6,578 nucleotides of DNA from CAYYKK01 sp964467935. GTDB lineage: Bacteria > Myxococcota_A > Polyangia > Polyangiales > Polyangiaceae. Both the position numbers and the translations under genes were made by a program. The stretch spans positions 1-6,578 of the forward strand of contig CAYYKK010000373.1 of the NCBI GenBank assembly GCA_964467935.1, written 5' to 3'. Of the stretch, positions 1-5,171 are shown in pieces. Each line of letters begins with the position of its first letter. Position 1 is the first letter of the stretch. Under the pieces are notes generated by a model, which made no database searches, had not been told where the DNA came from, and saw only the letters and a list, made by a program, of their open reading frames with translations.

Positions 1-1275
1 CGCGCCACCGTTGCCGCCGGCGCCGACCGAGGCGTCGCACGTGTCGAAGGTGAGCGTCGCGTCGAGCGAGAGGAGGGCGATGCTCGAGCCGCCCGCCATC
101 CCACCGGCGCCGCCTTCGCCGCCGCATCCTCCGCTTCCGCCGCCGCCGCCCCCGTCTCCCCCGCAGGTCTTGAAGACGTAGCCGCCGCCTCCACCTCCTC
201 CGTTGCCGGGCGCGCCGGGCATCCCTTGCGTGCCGGGGACGCCGGTGTAGCCCGTCGCGGTCAGCGTGCCGATGCCGTTGCCGCCGCCGCCGTCCGCTCC
301 CGGCGCGCCGGGACCTCCCGGCAATCCGGGGTAGACCGCGCAGAGCGGGCCGACGCAGCTCGCGGGCGCGCCGCCCTTGCCGCCGGTCGGCAGACCATCG
401 TCACCCGCGGTGCCGACACCGCCCGCCGTCGCCGCGCCGGTTCCGCCTTTGCCGCCCACGCTCGCGGGGCACGCCGGGTTCGTCGTCGCGGGGCCGCCGG
501 CGTAGCCGACGAGGCAAGTCTGCGGCGGCCCTGCGTAGTAGTTGCCCGCCGCGCCCTGAACGCCCGCCGCGCCCGCTCCGCTCGGGAGGGCACCGTCCGC
601 GCCCGGTGCGGCGTTGCCCGCGCGGAACGAGACGAACGAGAACGCCGCGGTCGCCTGCTCGGCGATGACGGCGATGGACGATCCACCTGGCGTGGTCGCG
701 TCGGACGCTTCGATCGAGAGGCCGAAGAGCTTCGACGGGGTCGAGCCCGCGGTGAGGTGCAGCGGATCGGAGGCGAGCAGGACGGTGCGATCCGCTTCGG
801 CCGGCGCTGCCCTCCATTTCCAGCCCGCGGCGCAGTCGATCGCGCCGAAGAGCGTCGTGCCCGGGGGCAGCGCCCCGTGCTCCGCGAGGGTGCCGCTGCA
901 GAGGTAGATGGGCTTCTGCCCCGCGCTCGCCGAGACGGCCTCGGCGAGCGAGCCGAAGGGGCTCGCCTGCGTGCCCGTGCCCGTCGCACCCGGCTGGACG
1001 AAGACGCCGCAGCTCGCGCCGACGGTGGCGCCGGGGGTCGGCGTGCACGACGTGGCGCCGCCTCCCGTCGACGTGGTGACCGCCGCGCCGCCGCCCGCGC
1101 CGCCCGCACCGCCCGCGCCGCCCGAGGACGCGCTGGACGTGCCGCTGGCGCCGCCGGTGGCCGTGTCTCCTCCGCTGTCGCCGCAGCCGAGGGCCGCTAC
1201 CGCGCCCGACAAGACGCACGCCGCGCTCACGACGGCAGCGCGCCGCGCCGAAGAACCAAGAACGACCGATCTCAT
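1..1275 (-). CDS. Gly-rich, collagen-like surface lipoprotein with DUF1565-like segment (3' end beyond window)
   Basis: This frame is open from an ATG at 1275 through base 1 (425 codons visible), so the C-terminus lies outside the window. The start is supported by a purine-rich AAGGAAGGGG just upstream. Residues 1-31 form a signal peptide with twin Arg at 11-12, a hydrophobic stretch and a lipobox-like ALGC ending at Cys31. The -3 residue is Ala rather than the usual Leu. A Gly/Ser/Thr-rich linker covers about 32-75. Residues 95-154 (PFGSLAEAV, IYLCSGT, TLFGAIDC, GWKW) resemble the DUF1565/parallel beta-helix entry region seen in Myxococcota surface proteins. From about 220 the chain is Gly/Ala-rich. 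It includes collagen-type G-X-Y triplets at 317-331 and 345-359 and a run of seven Gly at 359-365. Cys residues are scattered (77, 89, 126, 148, 307, 312) and may form disulfides. I infer an outer-membrane or cell-surface role; the ligand is unknown. It lies 141 bp after the AMMECR1 gene, so it may have its own promoter. Confidence 0.85.
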   Translation of the reverse strand, partial: MRSVVLGSSARRAAVVSAACVLSGAVAALGCGDSGGDTATGGASGTSSASSGGAGGAGGAGGGAAVTTSTGGGATSCTPTPGATVGASCGVFVQPGATGTGTQASPFGSLAEAVSASAGQKPIYLCSGTLAEHGALPPGTTLFGAIDCAAGWKWRAAPAEADRTVLLASDPLHLTAGSTPSKLFGLSIEASDATTPGGSSIAVIAEQATAAFSFVSFRAGNAAPGADGALPSGAGAAGVQGAAGNYYAGPPQTCLVGYAGGPATTNPACPASVGGKGGTGAATAGGVGTAGDDGLPTGGKGGAPASCVGPLCAVYPGLPGGPGAPGADGGGGNGIGTLTATGYTGVPGTQGMPGAPGNGGGGGGGYVFKTCGGDGGGGGGSGGCGGEGGAGGMAGGSSIALLSLDATLTFDTCDASVGAGGNGGA

Positions 1276-1329
1276 GATGGACCCCTTCCTTTGCGGCGGC
1301 CACACGGGTGGTCCGCGCGCGGTGGTCGA

Positions 1330-1343
1330 CTTCGCTCGCGAAG
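1330..1343. repeat. Perfect 6-bp inverted repeat, 2-nt spacer
   Basis: CTTCGC and GCGAAG are separated by TC. The repeat directly abuts a longer inverted repeat at 1344. As DNA it could be half of a protein-binding site. As RNA, a 2-nt loop would force the closing pair open. It could be chance in GC-rich DNA, but the tandem placement in an intergenic gap is suggestive. Confidence 0.4.
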
Positions 1344-1368
1344 CCGGTGACGCGGGAGGAGTCACCGG
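1344..1368 (-). repeat. Perfect 8-bp inverted repeat, 9-nt spacer (possible terminator hairpin or operator)
   Basis: CCGGTGAC at 1344-1351 and GTCACCGG at 1361-1368 are perfect inverted copies around a 9-nt spacer. On the minus-strand transcript this hairpin would lie about 50 nt after the AMMECR1 stop and about 70 nt before the lipoprotein start. No U-tract follows, so a classical intrinsic terminator is not shown. An operator, or a Rho-dependent or U-less terminator stem, remains possible. Confidence 0.5.
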
Positions 1369-1416
1369 GGGCGTCGCCATGTGGCCAGCGAAAATGCGCG
1401 GTCGAGCGTCGCGGGG

Positions 1417-2847
1417 TCAGTCGCCGCGTTCTTCGGCGAGCAGCGCGAGCAGCGCGTGACCGGCGATGTCGGCCCGGAGCAAGTCGTTCACCGGCGTCGC
1501 GGAGAAGCCGCCGAGGGCGAGCGTCGGATCGAGCGCGGCGGGGATGCGACCCGGGAGCAGCTGCCGCGCCTCCACGAACCCGAGCGCCGCGTGCGCGAGC
1601 GTGCGCGTGCTCGGGTGGAGCGCGAGCGCGTGGGCGGCGACCGCCGTGAGCCCGGTCTCGGGGACGGACGTCGCGTCGACACCGCCGACGAACGGACCGC
1701 GGCGACGCACGAGGCGCGAGAGCGCGGCGATCGACGCGCGCTTGAGCGCGCGATCGCCGAGGTGGCGGGCGGCGAGCGCGGTCCAGGGCGCGAACGGGCG
1801 AGCGCGGAGATCCTCGCGGCAGATCGCGACGAGGCGCGCCGGGGCCTCGGCGCCGAGCGCGTAGATCACCTGGGCGGCGTGCCACGCGGCGCGTTCGAGC
1901 GCCGGGTGAGTCGCGAGCTCGACGAGCTCCCGCCGGAGGTCGGCGCCCGCGCGCACGGCGAGCGCGAGCGTCCCCGCGATCGCCGCCGGATCGGTCGGCC
2001 ACCCGGGGAGCGCCGCCGTTCGGAGCGCGCGACGCGCGTCGCTCACGAGGCGTCGCCTCGCTCTCTGCACCTCGACGTCGTACCCGCCGTGCGCGGCGAG
2101 CGCCTCGACGGCGACGGCGGTGCGCGCGTGATGGAGATCGCCGACCGGCTCGAGGAGCCGACGGCCGGCGTCGATCGCGAACGCCACCTCGCCGTCGCGA
2201 TCGACGAGGCGCGCGAGCCACGCGGCCGCGTAGTCCGCGCCGTCCGCTCCGGTCCTGCGCGCTGCGGCGCCGCTCGTCTCCTCGACGTCGTCGTCCCGCG
2301 CGACGACGCGATCGACGCGCCACGCGGCGAGCTTCGGCTCCGCCGGAAACCCGCGCGCCTTCTGCCGAAGCATCTCCACGAACGTCGCGCCGTCGGCGCC
2401 GAAGTCGCGCGCGATCTGGGGCAAGAGGATGATCGGGACGTCGTCGGGCCGCTCCACGGCGACCCCTTCCTCGCCGAGCTCGAGGTCGCTGGGCGAGGCG
2501 AGGCGTCGCGCGGTCGTCGCGTACACCACTTCGATCGACAAGGGACCGTCGAGCGGGCTCGTGAGCTCGAGGAAGGTGCGCGCGAGCCGCTCGCCGCCCG
2601 TCGCGCCGCGCCGCCCGATGACGCAACCGACGAGCCGGCCGTCTCGATAGGCGGTCATGATGGGCGTCGCGTCGGGGCCCGATACGCTCGGGAAGCGCCC
2701 GAGCACGCGACGAAAACGGAGGAGCGCGCGCAGGTCCGAGGCGAGGCGGGCGCGACGGGTCGGCCCGAGGGCGCCCGCGAGCGGAGCGAGGCCCACCGAC
2801 CGCGCGACGTCGAGTCGACCGCGCGGACGCGCTCCCGCTCGGCTCAC
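1417..2847 (-). CDS. AMMECR1-domain protein with C-terminal alpha-helical (toroid-like) extension
   Basis: The product has 476 residues. I chose the GTG at 2847 because it overlaps the stop of the upstream diiron gene as GTGA. The open frame continues upstream to 3225, but only as an Arg-rich shadow of that gene. Residues about 31-185 match the AMMECR1 fold: PIMTAYRDGRLVGCVIG (62-78, equivalent to the family's LRGCIG, Cys75 kept), PLSIEVV (102-108), LELGEEGVAV (122-131), ILLPQIARDFG (140-150) and FVEMLRQKA (156-164). AMMECR1 proteins are widespread and often genetically linked to Memo and radical-SAM proteins; their biochemical role is not settled. Residues about 200-476 are helix-rich, with a DGEVAFAID segment (218-226), HHARTAVAVEAL (239-250) and a closing GGFSATPVNDLLRADIAGHALLALL (446-470). 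This pattern recalls alpha/alpha-toroid proteins, which is inference only. Typical stand-alone AMMECR1 proteins are about 170-200 residues, so this is a fusion. No signal peptide is evident, suggesting a cytoplasmic protein. Confidence 0.85.
   Translation of the reverse strand: MSRAGARPRGRLDVARSVGLAPLAGALGPTRRARLASDLRALLRFRRVLGRFPSVSGPDATPIMTAYRDGRLVGCVIGRRGATGGERLARTFLELTSPLDGPLSIEVVYATTARRLASPSDLELGEEGVAVERPDDVPIILLPQIARDFGADGATFVEMLRQKARGFPAEPKLAAWRVDRVVARDDDVEETSGAAARRTGADGADYAAAWLARLVDRDGEVAFAIDAGRRLLEPVGDLHHARTAVAVEALAAHGGYDVEVQRARRRLVSDARRALRTAALPGWPTDPAAIAGTLALAVRAGADLRRELVELATHPALERAAWHAAQVIYALGAEAPARLVAICREDLRARPFAPWTALAARHLGDRALKRASIAALSRLVRRRGPFVGGVDATSVPETGLTAVAAHALALHPSTRTLAHAALGFVEARQLLPGRIPAALDPTLALGGFSATPVNDLLRADIAGHALLALLAEERGD
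2844..2847 (-). promoter_or_regulatory. GTGA stop-start overlap coupling diiron and AMMECR1 genes
   Basis: On the minus strand the bases read GTGA: the GTG starts the AMMECR1 gene and the TGA ends the diiron gene. No Shine-Dalgarno-like sequence precedes the GTG, so ribosome re-initiation after termination is the likely way it is translated. Confidence 0.75.
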
Positions 2848-3665
2848 GAGCGACGTCGCGCGCGCCACGCGTGCGACGCGCCGAGGCCGAGCCCGTCGAG
2901 GCCAGGCACGATCTCCTCCTCCATCGCGCGCCGGACGAGCGCTCGCTGCGTCTTCGTGTCGAGCACGCCGAGGGCCCGCGCGTCGCTCTTCGCGCCTCGC
3001 GGCGCGTCGCGACCGCGGCTGAACATCACCTCGATGTCCATGACGAAGGCGCCGACCTCGTCGGCGAGGCGCTGCCGCTCCTCGACGGACCACGCCTCCG
3101 CGCGCCAGGCGAGGTAATACCAGCCGAGGCGCGCGTGGCTCACCTCGTCGCGGAGCAGCCCCGAGAAGACCGCCTTCATGATCGGATCGGTCGCGAGGTC
3201 GGCTGCGGTGCCGATCATCGCGCACGCGAGCGTCTCGCCGATCGCCGGCAGGTGGGCCATCGCCCGATCCAGGGCCGCGAGCGAGAGCGGCCCCGCGAGC
3301 GACGCGTGCTGCGCGGGATCGATCGAGAACGAGAGGTCGCGCTCCACGAGCATCGACGCGGTCGCGATCGCGAGCTCCGCGTGCCCGAGCTCGTCGGCCT
3401 GCGCGCGCGTCGCCGCGGCGATCACGTCGAACGGCGCGCCCGCCACCGTGAGCGCCGCAGCGAGCTTGGCGAAGAGATCGACCGCGAGATACTCGCCCTT
3501 CGCGAGCGCGCTCATCGCCTCGCCGGCGATCGCGACGGCGCTCGGGTGGTAGCGGTCACGACGAAATCGCTCGAGCGGGATGCGCTTCGCGCGAGCGAGC
3601 GCCGGATCGCGCTCGCGACGTCGAGCGAGGGGCGACGAGGTCACGATGCGCCGAATGAGCGTCAC
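2844..3665 (-). CDS. Ferritin-like diiron-carboxylate protein
   Basis: The product has 273 residues. The GTG at 3665 overlaps the upstream stop as GTGA, which fixes the likely start. The frame stays open further upstream, but with shadow-like composition. The chain shows the full ligand order of a four-helix-bundle diiron protein: Glu58 in SALAKGEYLAVDLF, ExxH at 92-95 (DELGHAEL), Glu144 in IGETLACAM and ExxH at 174-177 (DEVSHARLGW). Spacing within and between the pairs fits ferritin-like oxidases and oxygenases rather than a bare structural protein. The N-terminal 40 residues are basic, with no signal peptide, so it is probably cytoplasmic. The family covers iron-storage, oxygen-activating and hydroxylase-type enzymes. 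The substrate cannot be read from sequence; N-oxygenase, hydroxylase or iron-handling roles are all possible. It is coupled to the repeat protein before it and to the AMMECR1 gene after it, which suggests a shared function. Confidence 0.85.
   Translation of the reverse strand: MTLIRRIVTSSPLARRRERDPALARAKRIPLERFRRDRYHPSAVAIAGEAMSALAKGEYLAVDLFAKLAAALTVAGAPFDVIAAATRAQADELGHAELAIATASMLVERDLSFSIDPAQHASLAGPLSLAALDRAMAHLPAIGETLACAMIGTAADLATDPIMKAVFSGLLRDEVSHARLGWYYLAWRAEAWSVEERQRLADEVGAFVMDIEVMFSRGRDAPRGAKSDARALGVLDTKTQRALVRRAMEEEIVPGLDGLGLGASHAWRARRRS
3662..3665 (-). promoter_or_regulatory. GTGA stop-start overlap coupling repeat-protein and diiron genes
   Basis: On the minus strand the bases read GTGA: the GTG starts the diiron gene and the TGA ends the repeat-protein gene. 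A weak purine-rich GAAGAAG lies just upstream. The same arrangement recurs at the next junction, which argues for a tight co-translated unit. Confidence 0.75.
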
Positions 3666-4195
3666 GGCTGCTTCTTCGGCGCCTTCTTCTTCGGACCGAC
3701 CGGCTCCGGCGGCAGCTGCGCCGCCACGACCGGCGGCGGGGGCACGTACTCGGCGGCGACGCCCCGCGGGGCGTACCGCGCGGCGACGCCGTCCGGAACG
3801 TATTGCGCCGCGACGCCTTGGACGCGAACCGGCCCGGGGCCTCCGCCGGCCGGCTGTCGCCCCGTGCCGGCGTCCGGGCGGTCGCTCGCGCCCGCGTCGC
3901 TCGTCCCCGCGTCGCTCGTCCCGGCGTCGGGGGGCGGCGTGGCCATCATCGCGACCACGGGTTGCATCTGCACCGCGACGACCGGTGGCGGCGGGACCAC
4001 CATCTGCGCCACGACCGGCGGGGCCATCATGGCGACGACCGGCGGCGACGCGCACGCCTCCGCGTGGAGGGCGCACGCCGGGATCGCCCCGATCTTCACC
4101 GCGGAGCGCAGGAGCTTCGGCACGATCGCGAGGCGCGAGCGCGGCCGCCGCGGCGGTCGGTCGTTCGAGCTGGGCATCGCGCCGGAGGCTACCAC
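3662..4195 (-). CDS. Small Pro/Val/Ala/Met-rich repeat protein, possibly exported; function unknown
   Basis: The product has 177 residues and belongs to no family I recognise. Start choice: a GTG at 4195 has a GGAG six bases upstream; an in-frame ATG at 4177 (residue 7) is the alternative and lacks a good ribosome site. A basic N-terminus (PPRRPRSR, 14-21) precedes a moderately hydrophobic stretch ending IPAC (Cys41), which could be an atypical lipobox; Cys48 is nearby. Residues 51-86 carry four PPVVA-type repeats with six Met. Residues 90-105 carry three DAG[TA]S units. Residues 127-153 carry three 9-residue GVAAxYxPx units, followed by a partial PPVVAAQ. The tail is Lys-rich (GPKKKAPKKQP). 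The repeats suggest a binding or structural role, or multiple modification sites, for example as substrate of the adjacent diiron enzyme; this is speculation. It is the first gene of a coupled three-gene unit, so it is likely truly expressed. Confidence 0.65.
   Translation of the reverse strand: MVASGAMPSSNDRPPRRPRSRLAIVPKLLRSAVKIGAIPACALHAEACASPPVVAMMAPPVVAQMVVPPPPVVAVQMQPVVAMMATPPPDAGTSDAGTSDAGASDRPDAGTGRQPAGGGPGPVRVQGVAAQYVPDGVAARYAPRGVAAEYVPPPPVVAAQLPPEPVGPKKKAPKKQP
3737..3817 (-). repeat. Three tandem 27-bp coding repeats (GVAAxYxPx)
   Basis: The units encode GVAAQYVPD, GVAARYAPR and GVAAEYVPP. Val, the Ala pair, Tyr and Pro keep their positions while the residue before Tyr varies (Gln, Arg, Glu). 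Conserved Tyr in a fixed frame with a variable neighbour suggests selection on the unit rather than simple slippage, though three copies are few. Confidence 0.75.
3879..3926 (-). repeat. 15-bp tandem repeat encoding DAGTS units
   Basis: Plus-strand units GCGTCGCTCGTCCCC (3894-3908) and GCGTCGCTCGTCCCG (3909-3923) differ at one base, with a diverged copy at 3879-3893 and a partial copy after 3923. They encode an Asp/Ala/Gly/Thr/Ser linker. Near-identity at the DNA level points to recent slippage expansion, and copy number may vary between strains. Confidence 0.7.
3938..4045 (-). repeat. Met-rich PPVVA coding repeats
   Basis: Four imperfect units (PPVVAMMA, PPVVAQMVV, PPPPVVAVQMQ, PVVAMMAT) lie in 36 residues with six Met. 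Spacing between the VVA cores varies, unlike the regular units nearer the C-terminus. Met-rich stretches can bind soft metals such as Cu(I), but nothing here demonstrates this. Confidence 0.65.
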
Positions 4196-4266
4196 GCGTC
4201 GCTCCGTTCCGCGCCTCGCGGGGAGAACCTATTTTCGCGCGACGGGCATCGTGAGAAGACCCCTCC
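4196..4266. promoter_or_regulatory. Divergent intergenic region between repeat-protein and bolA-like genes
   Basis: These 71 bp lie between genes read in opposite directions, so promoters for both should be in or near it. A rare AT-rich patch (AACCTATTTT at 4226-4235) could supply a -10-like element (TATTTT) for the rightward gene; no convincing -35 is seen. GAGAAG at 4253-4258 lies eight bases before the ATG at 4267 and is the likely ribosome-binding site. The leftward ribosome site (GGAG on the minus strand) lies near 4202-4205. Confidence 0.4.
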
Positions 4267-4524
4267 ATGTCCGATCACCCCACCGATTTCGAGGGCTCCA
4301 TCCCCGAGGCCATCCAAGCGGCCATCGTCGCCAAGATCCCCGACGCCGACGTCCGGGCCCAGGGCGGGGGCGGGCACTTCACGATCGAGGTCGTCTCGCC
4401 GGTCTTCGAGGGCAAGAGCATGCTCGAGAGCCAGCGCCTCGTGCTCGGCGCGATCAAGCACCTGATGGCGGGCGAGCGCGCGCCGGTGCACGCCGTCGAC
4501 AGCATCAAGACGCGGGCGCGCTGA
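4267..4524 (+). CDS. BolA/IbaG-family protein
   Basis: The product has 85 residues, the usual size for single-domain BolA-like proteins. The family signature is clear: an N-terminal helix (IPEAIQAAIVAKIPDADV, 12-29), GGGGHFTIEVVSPVFEGKSMLESQR (33-57) with the conserved His37, and HAVDSIKT (75-82). BolA-family proteins partner with monothiol glutaredoxins to hold [2Fe-2S] clusters, and some act as DNA-binding regulators. The HFTIEV and FEGKSMLESQR pattern is closer to the IbaG/YrbA branch than to stress-morphogen BolA. GAGAAG upstream supports the start. No glutaredoxin gene is visible here. It is divergent from the diiron-containing unit, so a shared response to iron status is possible but inferred. 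Confidence 0.92.
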   Translation: MSDHPTDFEGSIPEAIQAAIVAKIPDADVRAQGGGGHFTIEVVSPVFEGKSMLESQRLVLGAIKHLMAGERAPVHAVDSIKTRAR

Positions 4525-4642
4525 GCGCACCGACCCGCACCTCGAGCGACGCGCCGGCGCGGCGTCGTTTGCGGTCTCCCGATCGGCGTCCGCGCGGTAC
4601 GCTCTCCGTCCCAGGGCGGGGCATGACGCGGAGGTCGAGACC
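4525..4642 (+). other. Intergenic gap with ribosome-binding site of the 165-residue gene
   Basis: These 118 bp follow the bolA-like stop. They contain a perfect 12-bp palindrome, CGCGCCGGCGCG (4550-4561), about 26 nt after the stop, which could be a weak terminator stem or chance in GC-rich DNA. GGAGG at 4630-4634 lies eight bases before the next ATG. No convincing promoter pair was found, so I cannot say whether the next gene has its own promoter. Confidence 0.4.
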
Positions 4643-5140
4643 ATGATGAGCCGTCCCCAGATTCTCGAGACGCTGCGCAAGACGCGCGAGGACGCGGCCG
4701 ACGTGAACGAGCTCGCGTCGCTCGGGTTTCCGAAGCACTACCTCGATCTCGCCGCGGAGCTCGGCGTGCAGCGCATCGCCTCCGACTTCGTCTTGCCCGC
4801 GACGATGCACATCATCGTCGAGAACCTGCGCGTCGGGCCGCGGGTCGAGGATTGGCTCGTCTTCGCCGTCTCGGCGTCGGGCGACGGTTGGCTCTTGCCG
4901 AAGCGCGCCGGCGACGACCGCGTCGCGTTCCTCGCGCTCGACGCGGTGAGCACCGACCCGCCCATCCCCCTCGGCATCACGCTCGATCAGTGGTTCGAGC
5001 TCGCGCTCTACATGCGCGACTACGACGCGGCCACGTTCTCCGCGAGCGAGCCCGACAAACGCAAGCTCAAGGCGAAGGCGAAGGCGTTCTTCCAGACCCT
5101 CTCGCCGCACCTGTTTCAGAACTACCCCTACGCCCTGTGA
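4643..5140 (+). CDS. Uncharacterised 165-residue protein, weakly SUKH (SMI1/KNR4)-like
   Basis: The start is the first of two adjacent ATGs, with GGAGG eight bases upstream. No signal peptide or membrane helix is seen, so it is probably cytoplasmic. The chain opens with a charged helix (ILETLRKTREDAADVNELASLGFP, 7-30). A compact middle follows with SDFVLPATMHIIVENL (47-62), DWLVFAVSASGDGWLLP (70-86) and DDRVAFLALDAV (91-102), then ITLDQWFELALYMRDYD (112-128) and a Lys-rich tail ending in FQNYPYAL. The order of an LP segment, a GDGW segment, a 'VAFLALD' strand and a final 'sf.e.fl'-like helix recalls SUKH/SMI1-KNR4 domains, but the resemblance is weak and I do not assign the family firmly. It sits 31 bp before the cyclase gene on the same strand and is probably co-transcribed, so it may act in the same signalling pathway. 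Confidence 0.8.
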   Translation: MMSRPQILETLRKTREDAADVNELASLGFPKHYLDLAAELGVQRIASDFVLPATMHIIVENLRVGPRVEDWLVFAVSASGDGWLLPKRAGDDRVAFLALDAVSTDPPIPLGITLDQWFELALYMRDYDAATFSASEPDKRKLKAKAKAFFQTLSPHLFQNYPYAL

Positions 5141-5171
5141 GCGCGCGTCGACCTGCGCCGGGCGGGCGGCC

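Larger units (their letters stand above)
1276..1416 (-). promoter_or_regulatory. Intergenic region upstream of lipoprotein gene
   Basis: This 141-bp gap separates the stop of the AMMECR1 gene from the start of the lipoprotein gene on the same strand. It holds two adjacent inverted repeats (1330-1343 and 1344-1368), a short AT patch (aaaat at 1391-1395) and the lipoprotein ribosome-binding site near 1281-1290. No clear -35/-10 pair is visible. The region probably ends the upstream operon, starts the lipoprotein transcript, or both; this is inferred from its position. Confidence 0.35.

Noticed and set aside
120..200. Dense GCC/CCG triplet runs as a possible non-coding tandem repeat
   Set aside because: On the minus strand they encode the Gly-rich part of the lipoprotein with varied codons, so they are coding low complexity.
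401..2626. A 741-codon open frame on the minus strand
   Set aside because: It crosses both the lipoprotein and AMMECR1 genes out of frame and is Arg/Ala-rich with no domain motifs, the usual shadow in very GC-rich DNA.
1381..3117. A 578-codon open frame on the plus strand
   Set aside because: It is antisense to the AMMECR1 and diiron genes, extremely Arg/Glu-rich and without recognisable motifs.
2848..3225. Upstream extension of the AMMECR1 gene to an ATG at 3225
   Set aside because: The added 126 residues are Arg-rich and overlap the diiron gene out of frame. The GTG at 2847 overlapping the upstream stop is the better start.
3666..4268. Upstream extension of the diiron gene
   Set aside because: The added residues are low-complexity Arg/Gly/Ala-rich and overlap the repeat-protein gene. 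The GTGA overlap at 3662-3665 explains the start better.
4550..4561. 12-bp palindrome after the bolA-like gene as a terminator
   Set aside because: The palindrome leaves no loop and no T-run follows. Such palindromes are common at this GC content, so I note it but do not call a terminator.
2871..4646. A 591-codon open frame on the plus strand
   Set aside because: It is antisense to the diiron and repeat-protein genes and then runs out of frame through the bolA-like gene. Composition is biased and there are no motifs.
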